Assembly: GCA_009103225.1 (NCBI GenBank)
Contig: RHPI01001327.1
Span: 161,233-225,232, forward strand
DNA from: Chlorokybus atmophyticus
Taxonomy: Eukaryota; Streptophyta; Chlorokybophyceae; Chlorokybales; Chlorokybaceae
Length of the DNA stretch: 64,000 nt
Direction of reading: 5' to 3'
Of the stretch, positions 12,783 through 23,881 are shown one piece after another. The stretch's first letter is position 1, and the number at the start of each line of letters is the position of its first letter. Below the pieces are notes generated by a model that was given only the letters and a program-made list of their open reading frames with translations, was not told where the DNA came from and did no database searches. The position numbers were made by a program, and so were the translations under genes.

Positions 12783-15099
12783 CTACAATCGTTCCTTGCA
12801 CGATTGCTCGGCTACAAGTGCTTGCATGTTAACCGTGGACCTATTGAACTTCATGTGACTTTTGACCAGATCGCCTGTTGTCAATGCCGCCATCAAAGAC
12901 AGCTCACCCGCCAAGACAGCACCTAGAAGCACGAGTGTAAGGTCTTGCAAGATATAACGTGACTGACCGGCACAAGAACACGCGCGCGCGGTCACTGTAC
13001 CTGCCACAACCCGAGCCAACTTCTGTGCATTGGCACCCGGGTTCTCGCGATCTGCCCCTCGCACCCCTAACAGCTCCAGTGCTGCACCCTGTGATGCCAA
13101 GATAGTTCCTCCTCCTACAGTGCCAACCTGTTGCGCATGCCACGCAATGGTGAGGAGAGATGTTTGCATGCCAAGTCAAGGCACAACTAGGATCACAAGC
13201 TCACCTCAATGGAGGGCATGGTGACAGATGCATGCAAGTCCCTGCCGCCGTTGGTAGGCTCCAGAAGTGTCATGCAGTTACTGCTCTCCACATTTTGAGC
13301 AGGATCCTGGCCAGTTGCCAAGAAGACGGCTGTGACGATGTTGCTTGCATGTGCGTTGAAGCCACCAATGCTACCGGCCATTGCGGATCCCATCAAGTTC
13401 TTCACTCTGTTCAGTTCAGCGAGGTCCTGAACTGTGGTCTTCAACACCGAGCGAACAACTTCGCCAGAGATGACAGCTTCACAAATGACAGACTTGCCAC
13501 GGCCTTCAATCCAGTTGATGGCTGTTGGCTTCTTGTCCGCACAAAAATTGCCGGAAATAGCAGCCACCTCCATATCCGGAAACACCCGGCCCAAGTACTG
13601 AAGCACGCTGTTGACCCCTTTTGACACCATGTTCATTCCCATGGCATCACCAGTGAAAGCTTCCAGCCGTAGGTAAACAGTCCGTCCTGCTACCGTTGCT
13701 TTAACACCAGTCAATCTGGCAAACCTGCCAGACAGAACTGTGTTTGAGAATGTCATGCATGCATCCATCTACATGCAAACAATGCAAGTACAGCTGGTAC
13801 CTGCTGGTGGAGTCAAACTCAGCTGCAATGGCTGCTCTATTGTCCAAACTCTCAACATACGCTTTCAAGGCACAAGCCCTGGCCGCTGAATTAAAGCGCA
13901 CTGCCGGCGCCCTGGTCATGCCATCCCTTGTCAAGAGAGACCTTGCGCCGCCACTGGCATTTATTGCTTTGCAACCTCTGTTTGTGCTGGCGACAAGGCA
14001 TCCTTCTGTTGTCGCCATTGGGACCATGAATTCTTCACCATCCAACCTGAGAGGCCCAGCAACACCAACTGGCACCTGCACATGGCCAATCACCTGCAAA
14101 GAGGGAGCAATGGACGTCAACAAGTGAAGCATAACCATAAAGCAAAGCATAAAGTGCATCGTGCATGCAGACCAGCATGCACATCGCACGCGAACTGCTG
14201 CAGCCTTACTTACCATTTCACAGCAAGCACCCAAAGCGGTGCGGTAGTCAAAGCCACTTATTGGCATTCCTTCTAGACTCCTGCCTGTGCTGAGCTCGAC
14301 TGCTCGACGACGAACGCGCACAGCTCGTGTGCAATCATCAAGCTCCTTCTCCAGCAAGTGTGAGGGCACATGCCCATCATATACAGCAAATGCAAGCGCC
14401 TCGTCGGACTGCTCACGCAAAGGCCGTCCGTCAAGCTGAAGTGGCTTACGAGCGGGTGGCAAGGGCACTGTGTGCTTCTGCAAGTGCGGCTCCTGAAAGC
14501 ATGACACACTCTAGTCAAGCTCCAATTATGTAAACGTGTATGTATGCGCGCATGTGTGCATGTGTGTGTGCGTGCGCGCATGTATGTGTGTGTGCGCACG
14601 CGCAAAATTCAAAGGCAGACAAACGGTTGGCTCGTACAAACACCGTCAGCTGTTCAACCGGCTGTACTGGTTGAGCGATTAGCATGCACGCAACTGAACT
14701 GACCTCATGGTGGCTCTGCTCGTCGACGTCCTCGCCATCGGCATGCTTAGAGATGATGTTCTGTACGTATGCTATGCCGAAAAATCCTATCAGATAAATG
14801 AATGACCCAAGCTCAGCTATAATGGCTAGCAACTCCATCCAGGTGAGAATGTGCAGCGGTGCAGAGGTGCGGATCTTCTCTCGCCAGCGCTTCAGCAGAT
14901 AGTAGGAAGCCACGACGAACAGCACAATGAATGTTTTATTTGTAAACCAAAGCGGGAGAGGCAGCACATCCCCAGCCATGATCCTCTCTCGCTTCGGACC
15001 CCCCGCCGTCCCAGCAGGTGCAGGAGCTGCGGGCGACAGCGGCGGCGGCGACACGCCCTTGCCTGGCCTGCACACCGCCATTGGTGCCAACACTCCCAT
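12783..15099 (-). CDS. HMGR: 3-hydroxy-3-methylglutaryl-CoA reductase (HMGR)
   Basis: Reduces HMG-CoA to mevalonate with two NADPH: the committed step of the cytosolic mevalonate pathway, ER-anchored. The first exon encodes two membrane helices after a Pro/Ala-rich N-terminus, with the plant-like context [24 protein letters not shown] and [14 protein letters not shown]. The catalytic exons carry [43 protein letters not shown] (active-site Glu), [71 protein letters not shown] and the C-terminal catalytic His in [11 protein letters not shown]. All key residues are present. ATG 15099 is the first methionine of the frame; a second in-frame ATG lies nearer the first helix. The region between VVAGT and VLAGE is an intron. 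The gene is convergent with the 5-phosphatase. Confidence 0.96.
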
Positions 15100-17333
15100 G
15101 CACAAAATGCTTCCTCCTCACGACCACCCGTGCATAGGCCTTCTTGCGCCCTCTCCTGCGCACCCTTTGTTGCACGCCGACGACGACACTGCTGCCACCA
15201 CCGCCGCCCACCACAGCAACAACCCTAACTATACCACTGCTGCTGGGCTGTCAAGCCAGTTAAGATCTACGCCAGCCCATTGCGCGTAGCTTAAACACCT
15301 TGATATCGTTGTAGATTAACAGAGATATCTCTATGCTTGAGCTCGTAGCTACCGCTAGGACCCGGATATCGGCGTCTTACGCGGTTTAACAGCCCAGCCC
15401 GTGGCCGCATTCACAGCTGCGGTTGCAATGGGCAGCTCATGAGTTTCCTGCCGTTGTGGCGCGAAGCAATCCGGTGCCAATTTGCGTTTTGCGCGCGCGC
15501 CAGCCGGAGGAACGGCTTTCCAGTGGAAAAATTCCACTGCCACTTCGCGACGGTTGGAAGCTTGCTGCCTGGCCGGTTGCTCAGCGTCACCGGTCCAGGT
15601 GTAAAGAGCTCTAGCATGCCGGTCATTACGCCCTCGAGGCCGAAAGGAGGCTGGAAGAAGTAGGTGCGTGGCCGGTTGAACGGCAACACAAGATGCATCA
15701 TCGGTTCATGGGCCCTGAATCATGATTCATGGGTTGGGCAATCGTGGGGGATGATGTTGAGCCGGTGAAAGGGGTCCAAACAAGCCAGCCTGTTGCTCGG
15801 GTGGTCAATGACCACTGCTCATGCCAGGTTTTGGCGTCGTCAGCGGCCATGAAGCCTTCCTAGGGTACAGGTCCCCAATTAGGCGCATTTTTCGCTGATG
15901 TTGCATTATGCAATACTCACCAACATTGATCTGGTACCAGGATAAGTGTATTACCGGTACACGGTCCAAAAGTTGAGCATGTACTTAATGCGTGTATGTA
16001 TGCGTATGTGTATCCATGTACGCCCGTATGCTACAACCATCAGCTAGATGTGAGTCATATGAGTAAAATACACCATGAACTCGTGCGGCACTTGTGAGCA
16101 AACGCTGCTGCCCATGCTTGCATGAGTACGTCAAATAAGACTGTTAATTGCGTCATGTAACAATACGCTTGAAAGAAAAACACTCTCTCGGCATTTTATT
16201 AACATATATATACATATATATATTTTATGTAAGCTTTGCAGGCGCTAGTAAGCTCTTGCATCGCAAAACTTGCAGAAAAGCACATCACGTCACGATCACC
16301 ACCTCAGTGTGATGTTAACCACTCTGTGCAAGTCCATGCACTAATGCAATAGCCCCGTAGCCCCGACTACAACAAGTAGCACAGAAGGAAGCATGTGGCA
16401 TGTCCTTATGAGCTTCCACAGCCAAGAGGTTCACACAAAAACCTCCGCTTCCTCCGCGCAAGGCGGGTCACCCAGAATTGCAATACCATCATCACCACAG
16501 TGTGGAACACCTGTTAGAAGGGGCTTGCTGCTAGAGGCTTATCTTATGCGTGAGCATGCAGTATGCCCTGGAGGATGCAACCACACATGCACACAGGTGC
16601 AAGACTATTGTGCACATATGCCTTGCACATCCTCAACATGTAAGAGGCATACACACATACACTAGCAGTGTGTAAAGCTACATCATGCACATGCACTTGC
16701 ATGCATGCAAAGCAACACACAAGGCAGAACCAGCTAGGCAGGGGTTGTCCACCACAACAGGTAGAGGGAGGCGCCTCTTCTTCAGTGCAGGCGTCAACCA
16801 CAGGATAAACACCCCAAGCCTTAAGTAGAACACCCAGAAACGCCCCCACACAGGAGGGTAAGGAAGGCCCCTTAAACAGCTAAGCCAAGCACCCATACGC
16901 ACAACAAGTAAGCCACAAGCTGGGTTCAAACTAAACCCCCAACACCGTATGGGGTGACCATGTTGGCCTAGCCTGTTATACTTCTCCCGGTTGCCTTCCC
17001 ACTTGGCCACAGGTGAGCTGCAAAGCCATCAACGCCTTTTCGCCCACACTGTGCTGCCACATTAGATGCTCTTGGCCATACAGGTCTCTAAGAGGTACTA
17101 GCATATGCCACTGGCATATGCCAACATGGTGTGACACATGTCACTTCAACCATGCTTATCAACTTACTAATGTATCACACACAATACACCGGGATGACAC
17201 ACGTCTCATCAACCCCACATGTCTCATCAGCAACCAGCTGATGGCATGTATACTGACCAACTCTGTGCAAGCTGCTTATCAGTGCCTTGTACAGTTCATC
17301 TTGCCCAAGGCTCATGAGCACAAGGACTGAATG
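15100..17333. other. Intergenic region, no gene recognised
   Basis: Short open frames occur on both strands at 15411-15701 but show no known domain. An AT-rich (TA)n stretch lies at about 16198-16230 and a palindrome GAATCATGATTC near 15716-15727. The segment 16640-17330 is CA/GCA-rich. No gene, RNA gene or complete mobile element is visible. Confidence 0.5.
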
Positions 17334-17859
17334 TGTAACAGCACCACCGTCGCCGGTGATGCCCCTTCAATCCTCTACCCCAACACCCACACCGCCTATG
17401 ATAAGCCTTTCAACGGCGTGGCCGCCACTGAGCAGAGAACTGAAAGTCCCCACATCAGATTGATGTGACCTTTTATATCAAGAGTATATCAACTATATAA
17501 CTCTTGATAATTAACTCACAACTAGACATCGACCCTACAGATAGGGTAGAAAGGAAATCTAGCGTGAGCCAATCATAGCTCAGACAAGGTACCTATCGAT
17601 AAGGTACCTATCCAAAGATACCTATCGTAAGGTACCTAACGAGATAGTGATCACATTATATCAAATGTGACACTAAATAGGCTTGAATAAGCGGTTCTAC
17701 ACCCATTGGGACTTATTTAAGCTATGATAAAGCATCATAGCCTTTAATAAGCGAGGAACCGTAGAAAAGAGGTATAAATAAGCATATTTAAATACTTATT
17801 CATACAAAATGTGTTATTCAGGTAGCAATAATACCCCTATTATTATTGCTCCCGGTACA
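17334..17859 (-). mobile_element. 3' LTR of the minus-strand chromovirus-type element
   Basis: This 526-base long terminal repeat begins TGTAACAG and ends CCGGTACA as read on the plus strand, so it is TG...CA bounded. Its minus-strand start directly follows a polypurine tract (reverse complement of 17860-17875, reading AAGTGGGGGGGAA), as expected for a 3' LTR of the minus-strand gag-pol. It matches 22988-23512 in reverse complement with only about five or six differences visible by eye. It carries a cluster of GGTACCTATCG motifs at about 17588-17640. Confidence 0.85.
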
Positions 17860-18006
17860 TTCCCCCCCACTTAGGTTTTCAACGTCCTCGTTGAACTCAA
17901 GTTGATCAGGCTTGATTTCGAGTAATTGCAACAAGTGAGATAGCAGGAAATGACAGAGTGGTAATGAAACTGCACTGCCAGTCTGTCATAAAACCAAGCC
18001 CACAGT

Positions 18007-18192
18007 TTATGGGACAGGACATGAATCCCAATAAGCTCGAAGCAACTCGCGGCAGTGCGCAAGATGCCTGTCGGGCTCCCAACTGTTATGTTCCGGGCCA
18101 TACCCTTTCCATTTCACCAAATAGCGAGTTGCGCGTCCTCGACCATTTAGCTTATGGTTCAATATAGCTTCCACCTCGTATTCGAGCTCGCG
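18007..18192 (-). pseudogene. Out-of-frame chromodomain of the retrotransposon
   Basis: Immediately after the pol frame terminates, the minus strand encodes a chromodomain in another frame: [11 protein letters not shown], then [18 protein letters not shown], ending DSCPVP and TAA at 18007. The three aromatic/aliphatic positions typical of chromodomains (Y, W and W) are visible. Chromoviruses normally carry this module fused in frame to the C-terminus of integrase, where it is thought to target integration to marked chromatin. Here the codon boundaries differ from pol by one base, at a GACAGC direct repeat near 18200. The simplest reading is a small indel that disabled the fusion. Confidence 0.75.
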
Positions 18193-21100
18193 CTGTCGCT
18201 GTCCACCTCAACTGGCGGTGGTGGAGGCTGTGTTCTACCGTCTGAGCGGTAAGGTTTCAACAAGCTTACATGAAACACGTTGTGTATACGCACACTTGGG
18301 GGCAATTGCAGTCGATAAGCGTGCGTACCAACTCTATCAGTGATAGAGAAAGGACCTAACCATCGGGGCAGCAACTTGCGAGCACCCGTACCTTTGATGG
18401 TTAAGTTTTTTGCATTAAGCAAAACTTTATCGCCGACATCGAAAGTGGCCTTTTTTCGATGTGTATCAGCATAAGCTTTTTGCCTGTCCTGTGCTTCTGA
18501 CAGACACAGCTTGGCTCGAGCCAAATTTTCTTGCATATTAGTGGCAAATTCCTTTGCCGCTGGCACAGTCAGGGCAATGCGAGGTACACGCAATGACGCT
18601 GGTGTGTTTGGGCGAATCCCATAATTCAAGAAAAATGGGGTTTCCTTTACACTTTCTTGCCACGCGTTGTTCACAGCGAACTCTGCCATTGGCAAGTACC
18701 TGTCCCAATCAGCATGATTAGGAGCCACATAGTGGCGAAGCATTTCTTCCAGTATTTGATTTGCTCGCTCAGTTTGACCGTCCGTTTGCGGGTGGAAAGC
18801 AGTCGACATGCTTTGTTTTACCCCCAACAATTCACAGACTTCTCGCCAAAACTTGGAGACAAAACGAGGATCACGATCTGTGACAAGTTCACGCGGTATA
18901 CCGTGAACGCGAAAGACCGTGGACACAAATAAGTGTGCCAAGTCCCGTGCACTTACAGTTGTGCAACACGGGGCAAAATGCACCATTTTAGTCAAACGGT
19001 CGACAAAAACCACAATAGCAGTGTATTTAGCTGCTGTTTCAGGTAGGTCAGTAATCAAATCCATACTGACACTATCCCACTTTTGTTCTGGAATTGCCAA
19101 TGGTTTAAGCAATCCCGCTTGTTTTTGTCGTAGTGGCTTATTACGTTGACACACGTCACATGTGCGAACATATTGATCCACGTCAGCTGACATTGACGGC
19201 CACCAGTATAACTGTTGCGCAGATTTGAGTGTTTTGTGTTTCCCCAAATGCCCAGCATACGGCGGGTCATGCACTGAATGTAAGCATTGCTTACGCAAGT
19301 CGCCCGAGTTGGGAATTGCCAACTGCTCCCCTTTATACCACAGATTGCTAACAGCAGTAAGCTGTTGCAAGTTGGTTTGACTGCTAAACCAATCATCTGA
19401 GTTATAACCTGTGGACACTTCTTTTATGAAAGGAACTTTAGGCTGTTGTACATTACGCGTACTACGAGAGCGCGTAAGTGCCAAAAGAGCAGGGCTGCGA
19501 CTTAGTGGATCCGCCACATTGGTGCGACCCGGACGGTATTGCCAAGTGAAAGTGAAACGAGAAATGAATTTATTCCACCTAGCTTGCCGCCTCGACAGAT
19601 TTTGTTGCGTATGAAAGAATGTGAGCGGGTTGTGATCAGTAATCACTAAAAACTCCACCCCTTCCAAGTAGCAACGCCATGTGCGCAGCGCGTGCACCAC
19701 CCCGAGCAATTCTTGCTCAGTGGTTGTGTAATTACGTTCAGCAGGAATGAACTTTCTGCTTTCATATGCACATGGTCTGTCATCTTGTAGAAGGACTGCC
19801 CCACACCCAATGGTGGAAGCATCACTGATCACCACAAAAGGCTTGGTGTGGTCGGGGAAGGCTAACACAGGGGCTTGTGTTAATGCATCTTTAATGCGAG
19901 TAAAAGCAACCTCGTGTGTCCCCGTCCACACAAATTTAACATCTTTTCTTAGTAAAGATGTTAAAGAAATTGCCATGCCAGAATATGCTCGCATGAACTT
20001 GCGGAAATAATTGGCTAGCCCCAAGAAAGCACGTAACTGATGTACATCCTTGGGTGGCGGCCAATCCTTTACCGCACACACCTTTTGAGGATCTGGTTTC
20101 AATCCTTCTTTGTTAATCACATGCCCTAAAAAGGGTAGTTCATCCTTTGCAAAGTTGCATTTGGACAGGTTGGCATAGAATTTGTGTTCGAGTAACTTAG
20201 CTAGAACCAATTCCACATGCCTGTGGTGGTCCTCCCGGGTTTTGCTGAACACAATAATGTCGTCTAGATATACCAGTACAAACTTGTACAATTCATCAGC
20301 AAATACCGCGTTTATTGCTGTCTGAAATGTAGCCGGTGCATTTGTTAACCCAAATGGTAACACTTTATACTCAAAGTGTCCTAATGGGGTGCGAAATGCA
20401 GTTTTTTGTATATCCGACGGGTGGATTCTGATTTGATGATAACTACTGGTCAAATTCAGCGTGCTGAACACTGTTGCACCTGACAGCTTATCAAACAAAT
20501 CATCAATTTGAGGCAAAGGGTATCTGTTTTTCACAGTGACCTTGTTCAACGCACGGTAATCAATACACATGCGTAGCTTGCCATTCTTTTTGGGCACGAA
20601 CAAAATTGGTGCACCAAAAGGAGATATGCTCTTTGTTATTAAACCTTTGTTCAATAACTCTTTGAGCTGTTTTTCCATCTCCGCGTGTTCTAAAGGACTT
20701 AGCCTGTATATAGGCCGCCAAGGTGGCTTTGCCCCCTCCTCTAACGGAATGGTATGATGTATGTTTCGATCGGGAGGCAACTCTGGGAGTTCATCCTGAA
20801 ATACATCTGCGTATTGTTCCGTAAGTGACTGCACCACAGGGTCACTGATAGCCTGTTCAGCAGGTGTTTCCACCTGTCGTAAGTGCAGTAAGTATACTTC
20901 CTCACGTTTACGCATGCAACGTTTCAATTGCATAGCAGAGAGGAGCGGAACATTATCGCGTGGTATACGTGCGAGTACAGATGCTGTTAAAGTCATCCTA
21001 CGTTTCCCTTTACGAAGGGTGCACGTATTGGCTCGAGAGTCTAATTGTAAACCTGCTTCAGTGTGCCATTGTTCCCCTAAAACAACATCCACCCCGGGGA

Positions 21101-21743
21101 TACCAATATCCACCACGATGAAGGCTGGTCGGGTTATATGGCCATTAATAACAAAACGCCCTTTTACCTCTCCCATTGCATTGAGAGTGGAACCAGCAGC
21201 ACGTACATATGACGTGACTGGTGTGAAAGGAATGTTATTACGTTTCACCCAAGCATGTTCAACAAAGTTATGGTTTGCACCAGTATCAATCAATGCTGTA
21301 CATGGTGTACCCATAAGTTGACTCTCAAATCTCCATTTGAGTGGCACTGAGTGACCATCAAATGTAGCTAATATCGGAGTGCCGTGATTGGTAGCAGACT
21401 TGATAAAGATCACTTGCAATGGTGAAGCTCCTGTATCTTTGCGTGAGAGTTGCATGATTACTTCTCCCCCTTTCAACAATCGCGACCACGGGCCATGATA
21501 TCGAGGGATAACTACACATGCAGTGACAGCATGTTGTAATTGCAACTCGTGTAAGTGCTTAACAGCAGTTACTAATTCAGAGAATGGAACATTGATTAAA
21601 ACACAACCGTTTGCATTTCTCAACACAGGTGGTGTGCTCATATCAGTCCATACATCTGATACATCGCAAAGAGAGGAAACTTTATCAAGAAGTACAGAGT
21701 TTTTAAAGTTGTTCTGCTCGACTGAGCTACCAACCACGGACAA
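18159..21743 (-). CDS. pol: Ty3/gypsy-type pol polyprotein (protease, RT, RNase H, integrase)
   Basis: An uninterrupted frame of 1194 codons. Order: aspartic protease ([10 protein letters not shown], Asp about residue 153), reverse transcriptase ([18 protein letters not shown], then [10 protein letters not shown] at about 491-500), RNase H ([15 protein letters not shown]), and integrase with an HHCC zinc finger (AGHLGKHKT ... CDVCQRNK) and DDE residues in [17 protein letters not shown] and [14 protein letters not shown]. The order RT-RNase H-integrase is that of Ty3/gypsy elements. The frame has no ATG start of its own: it is the same frame as gag, one UAG codon away. The first catalytic Asp of RT, normally in a LDL context, is Asn here ([12 protein letters not shown], about residue 430), which should abolish polymerase activity. 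The frame ends before the chromodomain. Confidence 0.93.
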   Translation of the reverse strand: MSVVGSSVEQNNFKNSVLLDKVSSLCDVSDVWTDMSTPPVLRNANGCVLINVPFSELVTAVKHLHELQLQHAVTACVVIPRYHGPWSRLLKGGEVIMQLSRKDTGASPLQVIFIKSATNHGTPILATFDGHSVPLKWRFESQLMGTPCTALIDTGANHNFVEHAWVKRNNIPFTPVTSYVRAAGSTLNAMGEVKGRFVINGHITRPAFIVVDIGIPGVDVVLGEQWHTEAGLQLDSRANTCTLRKGKRRMTLTASVLARIPRDNVPLLSAMQLKRCMRKREEVYLLHLRQVETPAEQAISDPVVQSLTEQYADVFQDELPELPPDRNIHHTIPLEEGAKPPWRPIYRLSPLEHAEMEKQLKELLNKGLITKSISPFGAPILFVPKKNGKLRMCIDYRALNKVTVKNRYPLPQIDDLFDKLSGATVFSTLNLTSSYHQIRIHPSDIQKTAFRTPLGHFEYKVLPFGLTNAPATFQTAINAVFADELYKFVLVYLDDIIVFSKTREDHHRHVELVLAKLLEHKFYANLSKCNFAKDELPFLGHVINKEGLKPDPQKVCAVKDWPPPKDVHQLRAFLGLANYFRKFMRAYSGMAISLTSLLRKDVKFVWTGTHEVAFTRIKDALTQAPVLAFPDHTKPFVVISDASTIGCGAVLLQDDRPCAYESRKFIPAERNYTTTEQELLGVVHALRTWRCYLEGVEFLVITDHNPLTFFHTQQNLSRRQARWNKFISRFTFTWQYRPGRTNVADPLSRSPALLALTRSRSTRNVQQPKVPFIKEVSTGYNSDDWFSSQTNLQQLTAVSNLWYKGEQLAIPNSGDLRKQCLHSVHDPPYAGHLGKHKTLKSAQQLYWWPSMSADVDQYVRTCDVCQRNKPLRQKQAGLLKPLAIPEQKWDSVSMDLITDLPETAAKYTAIVVFVDRLTKMVHFAPCCTTVSARDLAHLFVSTVFRVHGIPRELVTDRDPRFVSKFWREVCELLGVKQSMSTAFHPQTDGQTERANQILEEMLRHYVAPNHADWDRYLPMAEFAVNNAWQESVKETPFFLNYGIRPNTPASLRVPRIALTVPAAKEFATNMQENLARAKLCLSEAQDRQKAYADTHRKKATFDVGDKVLLNAKNLTIKGTGARKLLPRWLGPFSITDRVGTHAYRLQLPPSVRIHNVFHVSLLKPYRSDGRTQPPPPPVEVDSDSASSNTRWKLY

Positions 21744-21746
21744 TTC

Positions 21747-22922
21747 CTATTTCTTTTCTCTCTGCTGCTTGGCCTTCTGTGCATTCTGTTTTGCATAGCA
21801 CGTAGCCTCCCCATGACCTGTCTTCTTGCAGAAACTGCAAGTGATGATGGATTTGGCCGCATTGTAGGGGCCAGCAGGGTGAGATGGTTTCGCCTTTTTC
21901 ACAAAAGGTTTGTTGCCAGTGGCCGGGCGCTTTGCAGCTGAAACCGGGGCTGCCTCTTTTGCCGTGGTTTGCATGTTGGCGTGAGAGCGTTTTACACTGT
22001 CCACAGCAGCAACCATCTGCATCAGCATTGGTAAATCCGTCGAGGCCCACTCTTGCAAACTCGCGGGGTTGACGGCCACATGCTGCACGAGATCTGTGTC
22101 CAAGCCACGTCTGAACATATCCAGCTGATCAGCATCACTGATAGGTAGTTTGCCAGCATTGATCTTGCTGACAAACGACTGAAAATCCTGGATATACTGC
22201 TGAACCGGACGCCGATTCTGACGCAGGTTGTGCAACTGGTTGCGAGCAACCTGGGCGAGATCTGCGCCACCATAGTGCTGCTCCATGAAAAAGCATAACT
22301 GATTTACTTCCCGCCCGAGGTTTGTATCCCGTTGCTTACGGCGGTACCACTCTGCCAGAGCATCTTTTGGGATCAGCAACTCAGCTACACGCAATCTCCC
22401 CTCCTCAGAAATGTGAAGGGAGTTGACATAGTGTCGCAACTTTACAAGCCAGTCGAAGATGGCCGCTTGCTTGTTGGGAACAAACTCGGCAGGACGAGCA
22501 AGTGCTTGAACATGTGGACCACCGTCAGCACGCTGCAGACGCTCGATCATATTCAGAACACGTTTGCCTTCACCCATCTGCCCCTCCCAATCTCGCCCCA
22601 TAAAGGTGGTGAGCTTTGAAACTTTTTCTGCCAATAGGAAGAGAAAGTTCACGAATGAGACAATTGCCTCACGAGGGTCCTGATCATAGGTGCTAAGGAA
22701 ATGCTCCATCAAGTCCTGCTGTGTCATGCGAATAGAAAACTCAGGGAATATAGAAGGTGATCTATCATCCACTGAAGCTTCCGCAGCTTTAGCAGCTTGA
22801 GACTCATCAGGTGCATCATCCGGATTCGGAATATCTTCCATGGATGGAAATTCCTCCTCACGGGAAAGTTGCTCTTTTTCTGAGCTCTCCCCTTTTGAGG
22901 TGGGCACCGAGTTTTCTTCCAT
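21747..22922 (-). CDS. gag: Retrotransposon gag polyprotein
   Basis: Structural capsid/nucleocapsid protein of the LTR element. I take the ATG at 22922 (MEENSVPTSKGESSEK); the frame also stays open upstream to the neighbouring LTR, but without an ATG. An acidic, Pro/Ser/Glu-rich N-terminus precedes a retrotransposon-gag capsid core (ALAEWYRRKQ, QYIQDFQSFVSKI, FRRGLDTDLVQHV). Near the C-terminus is a zinc knuckle of C-x2-C-x4-H-x4-C type (CSFCKKTGHGEATC), then a basic tail ending REKK. It stops at UAG (21747-21749), and the next codons, in the same frame, open pol. Confidence 0.9.
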   Translation of the reverse strand: MEENSVPTSKGESSEKEQLSREEEFPSMEDIPNPDDAPDESQAAKAAEASVDDRSPSIFPEFSIRMTQQDLMEHFLSTYDQDPREAIVSFVNFLFLLAEKVSKLTTFMGRDWEGQMGEGKRVLNMIERLQRADGGPHVQALARPAEFVPNKQAAIFDWLVKLRHYVNSLHISEEGRLRVAELLIPKDALAEWYRRKQRDTNLGREVNQLCFFMEQHYGGADLAQVARNQLHNLRQNRRPVQQYIQDFQSFVSKINAGKLPISDADQLDMFRRGLDTDLVQHVAVNPASLQEWASTDLPMLMQMVAAVDSVKRSHANMQTTAKEAAPVSAAKRPATGNKPFVKKAKPSHPAGPYNAAKSIITCSFCKKTGHGEATCYAKQNAQKAKQQREKK

Positions 22923-22987
22923 TTGCCTCACACGTGGAGAGGCCGCCTCTTTGATAGGTGGCTTCAACGTGGAGGTAGCGAAGGAAT

Positions 22988-23512
22988 GTAACGGGAGCAA
23001 TGATAATAGGGGTATTATTGCTACCTGAATAACACATTTTGTATGAATAAGTATTTAAATATGCTTATTTATACTTCTTTTCTACGGTTCCTCGCTTATT
23101 AAAGGCTATGATGCTTTATCATAGCTTAAATAAGTCCCAATGGGTGTAGAACCGCTTATTCAAGCCTATTTAGTGTCACATTTGATATAATGTGATCACT
23201 ATCTCGTTAGGTACCTTACGATAGGTATCTTTGGATAGGTACCTTATCGATAGGTACCTTGTCTGAGCTATGATTGGCTCACGCTAAATTTCCTTTCTAC
23301 CCTATCTGTAGGGTCGATGTCTAGTTGTGAGTTAATTATCGAGAGTTATATAGTTGATATACTCTTGATATAAAAGGTCACATCAATCTGATGTGGGGAC
23401 TTTCAGTTCTCTGCTCAGTGGCGGCCACGCCGTTGAAAGGCTTGTCATAGGCGGTGTGGGTGTTGGGGTAGAGGATTGAAGGGGCATCACCGGCGACGGT
23501 GGTGCTGTTACA
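22988..23512 (+). mobile_element. Inverted LTR copy, oriented on the plus strand as a 5' LTR
   Basis: A 525-base LTR starting TGTAACGGGAGC and ending GTGCTGTTACA. It is the reverse complement of 17334-17859 with only a few differences. It is followed after one base by a tRNA primer-binding site (23514-23525), so in plus orientation it is a 5' LTR. It therefore cannot be the 5' LTR of the minus-strand gag-pol beside it: its outer edge abuts the upstream side of gag at 22987. Confidence 0.85.
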
Positions 23513-23881
23513 TTGGTATCGGAGCTTGAGACCCGGGTTCGATTCCTGCCTCGCATACGAATTCCGCGGTCGTTGTTTCTCGATCCAATAATCGTAAATG
23601 GTCACTTTATGAGTGCCATCATCGATTGGTCACGACTTGCCTAATGGCAGTCGCGCCGAGCTGACCAGTTCAGTCGGCGCGGCAGAGCGCGACCTGCCTA
23701 TCGCGGCGACGCGACCTGTGGGGCCGGCAGCGGCGCGCTATGCGCGCGCTGACCGGTATGGGCCTATATTGGCCGGTCCTTGGCTGTGGGGCCGGTGACC
23801 GACCCTAACAAACCCCTTGGGTAATTCCCCAGCTGACCGCGCAGCTGCCGAGGACGTCAGCGTTCTTAAGTGGGGGGGAAT
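23513..23881 (+). mobile_element. Primer-binding site, short internal stub and polypurine tract of a deleted LTR element
   Basis: TGGTATCGGAGC at 23514-23525 matches the usual initiator-Met tRNA primer-binding site of plant LTR elements (TGGTATCAGAGC) with one change. The next bases, through GGGTTCGATTCC, extend the tRNA-like similarity. About 330 GC-rich bases follow with no recognisable protein domain, then AAGTGGGGGGGAA at about 23868-23880. That polypurine tract, with GAGGACGT about 20 bases upstream, matches the 3' end of the minus-strand element. The parts LTR-PBS-stub-PPT look like an internally deleted relative. Confidence 0.65.

Noticed and set aside
14927-15289. Plus-strand frame of 120 codons at the HMGR start
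   Set aside because: It is antisense to the HMGR first exon and promoter, low-complexity, with no domain.
23514-23560. A tRNA gene, because of the GGGTTCGATTCC box
   Set aside because: No A box, anticodon arm or acceptor stem is present; position after an LTR shows it is a primer-binding site region.
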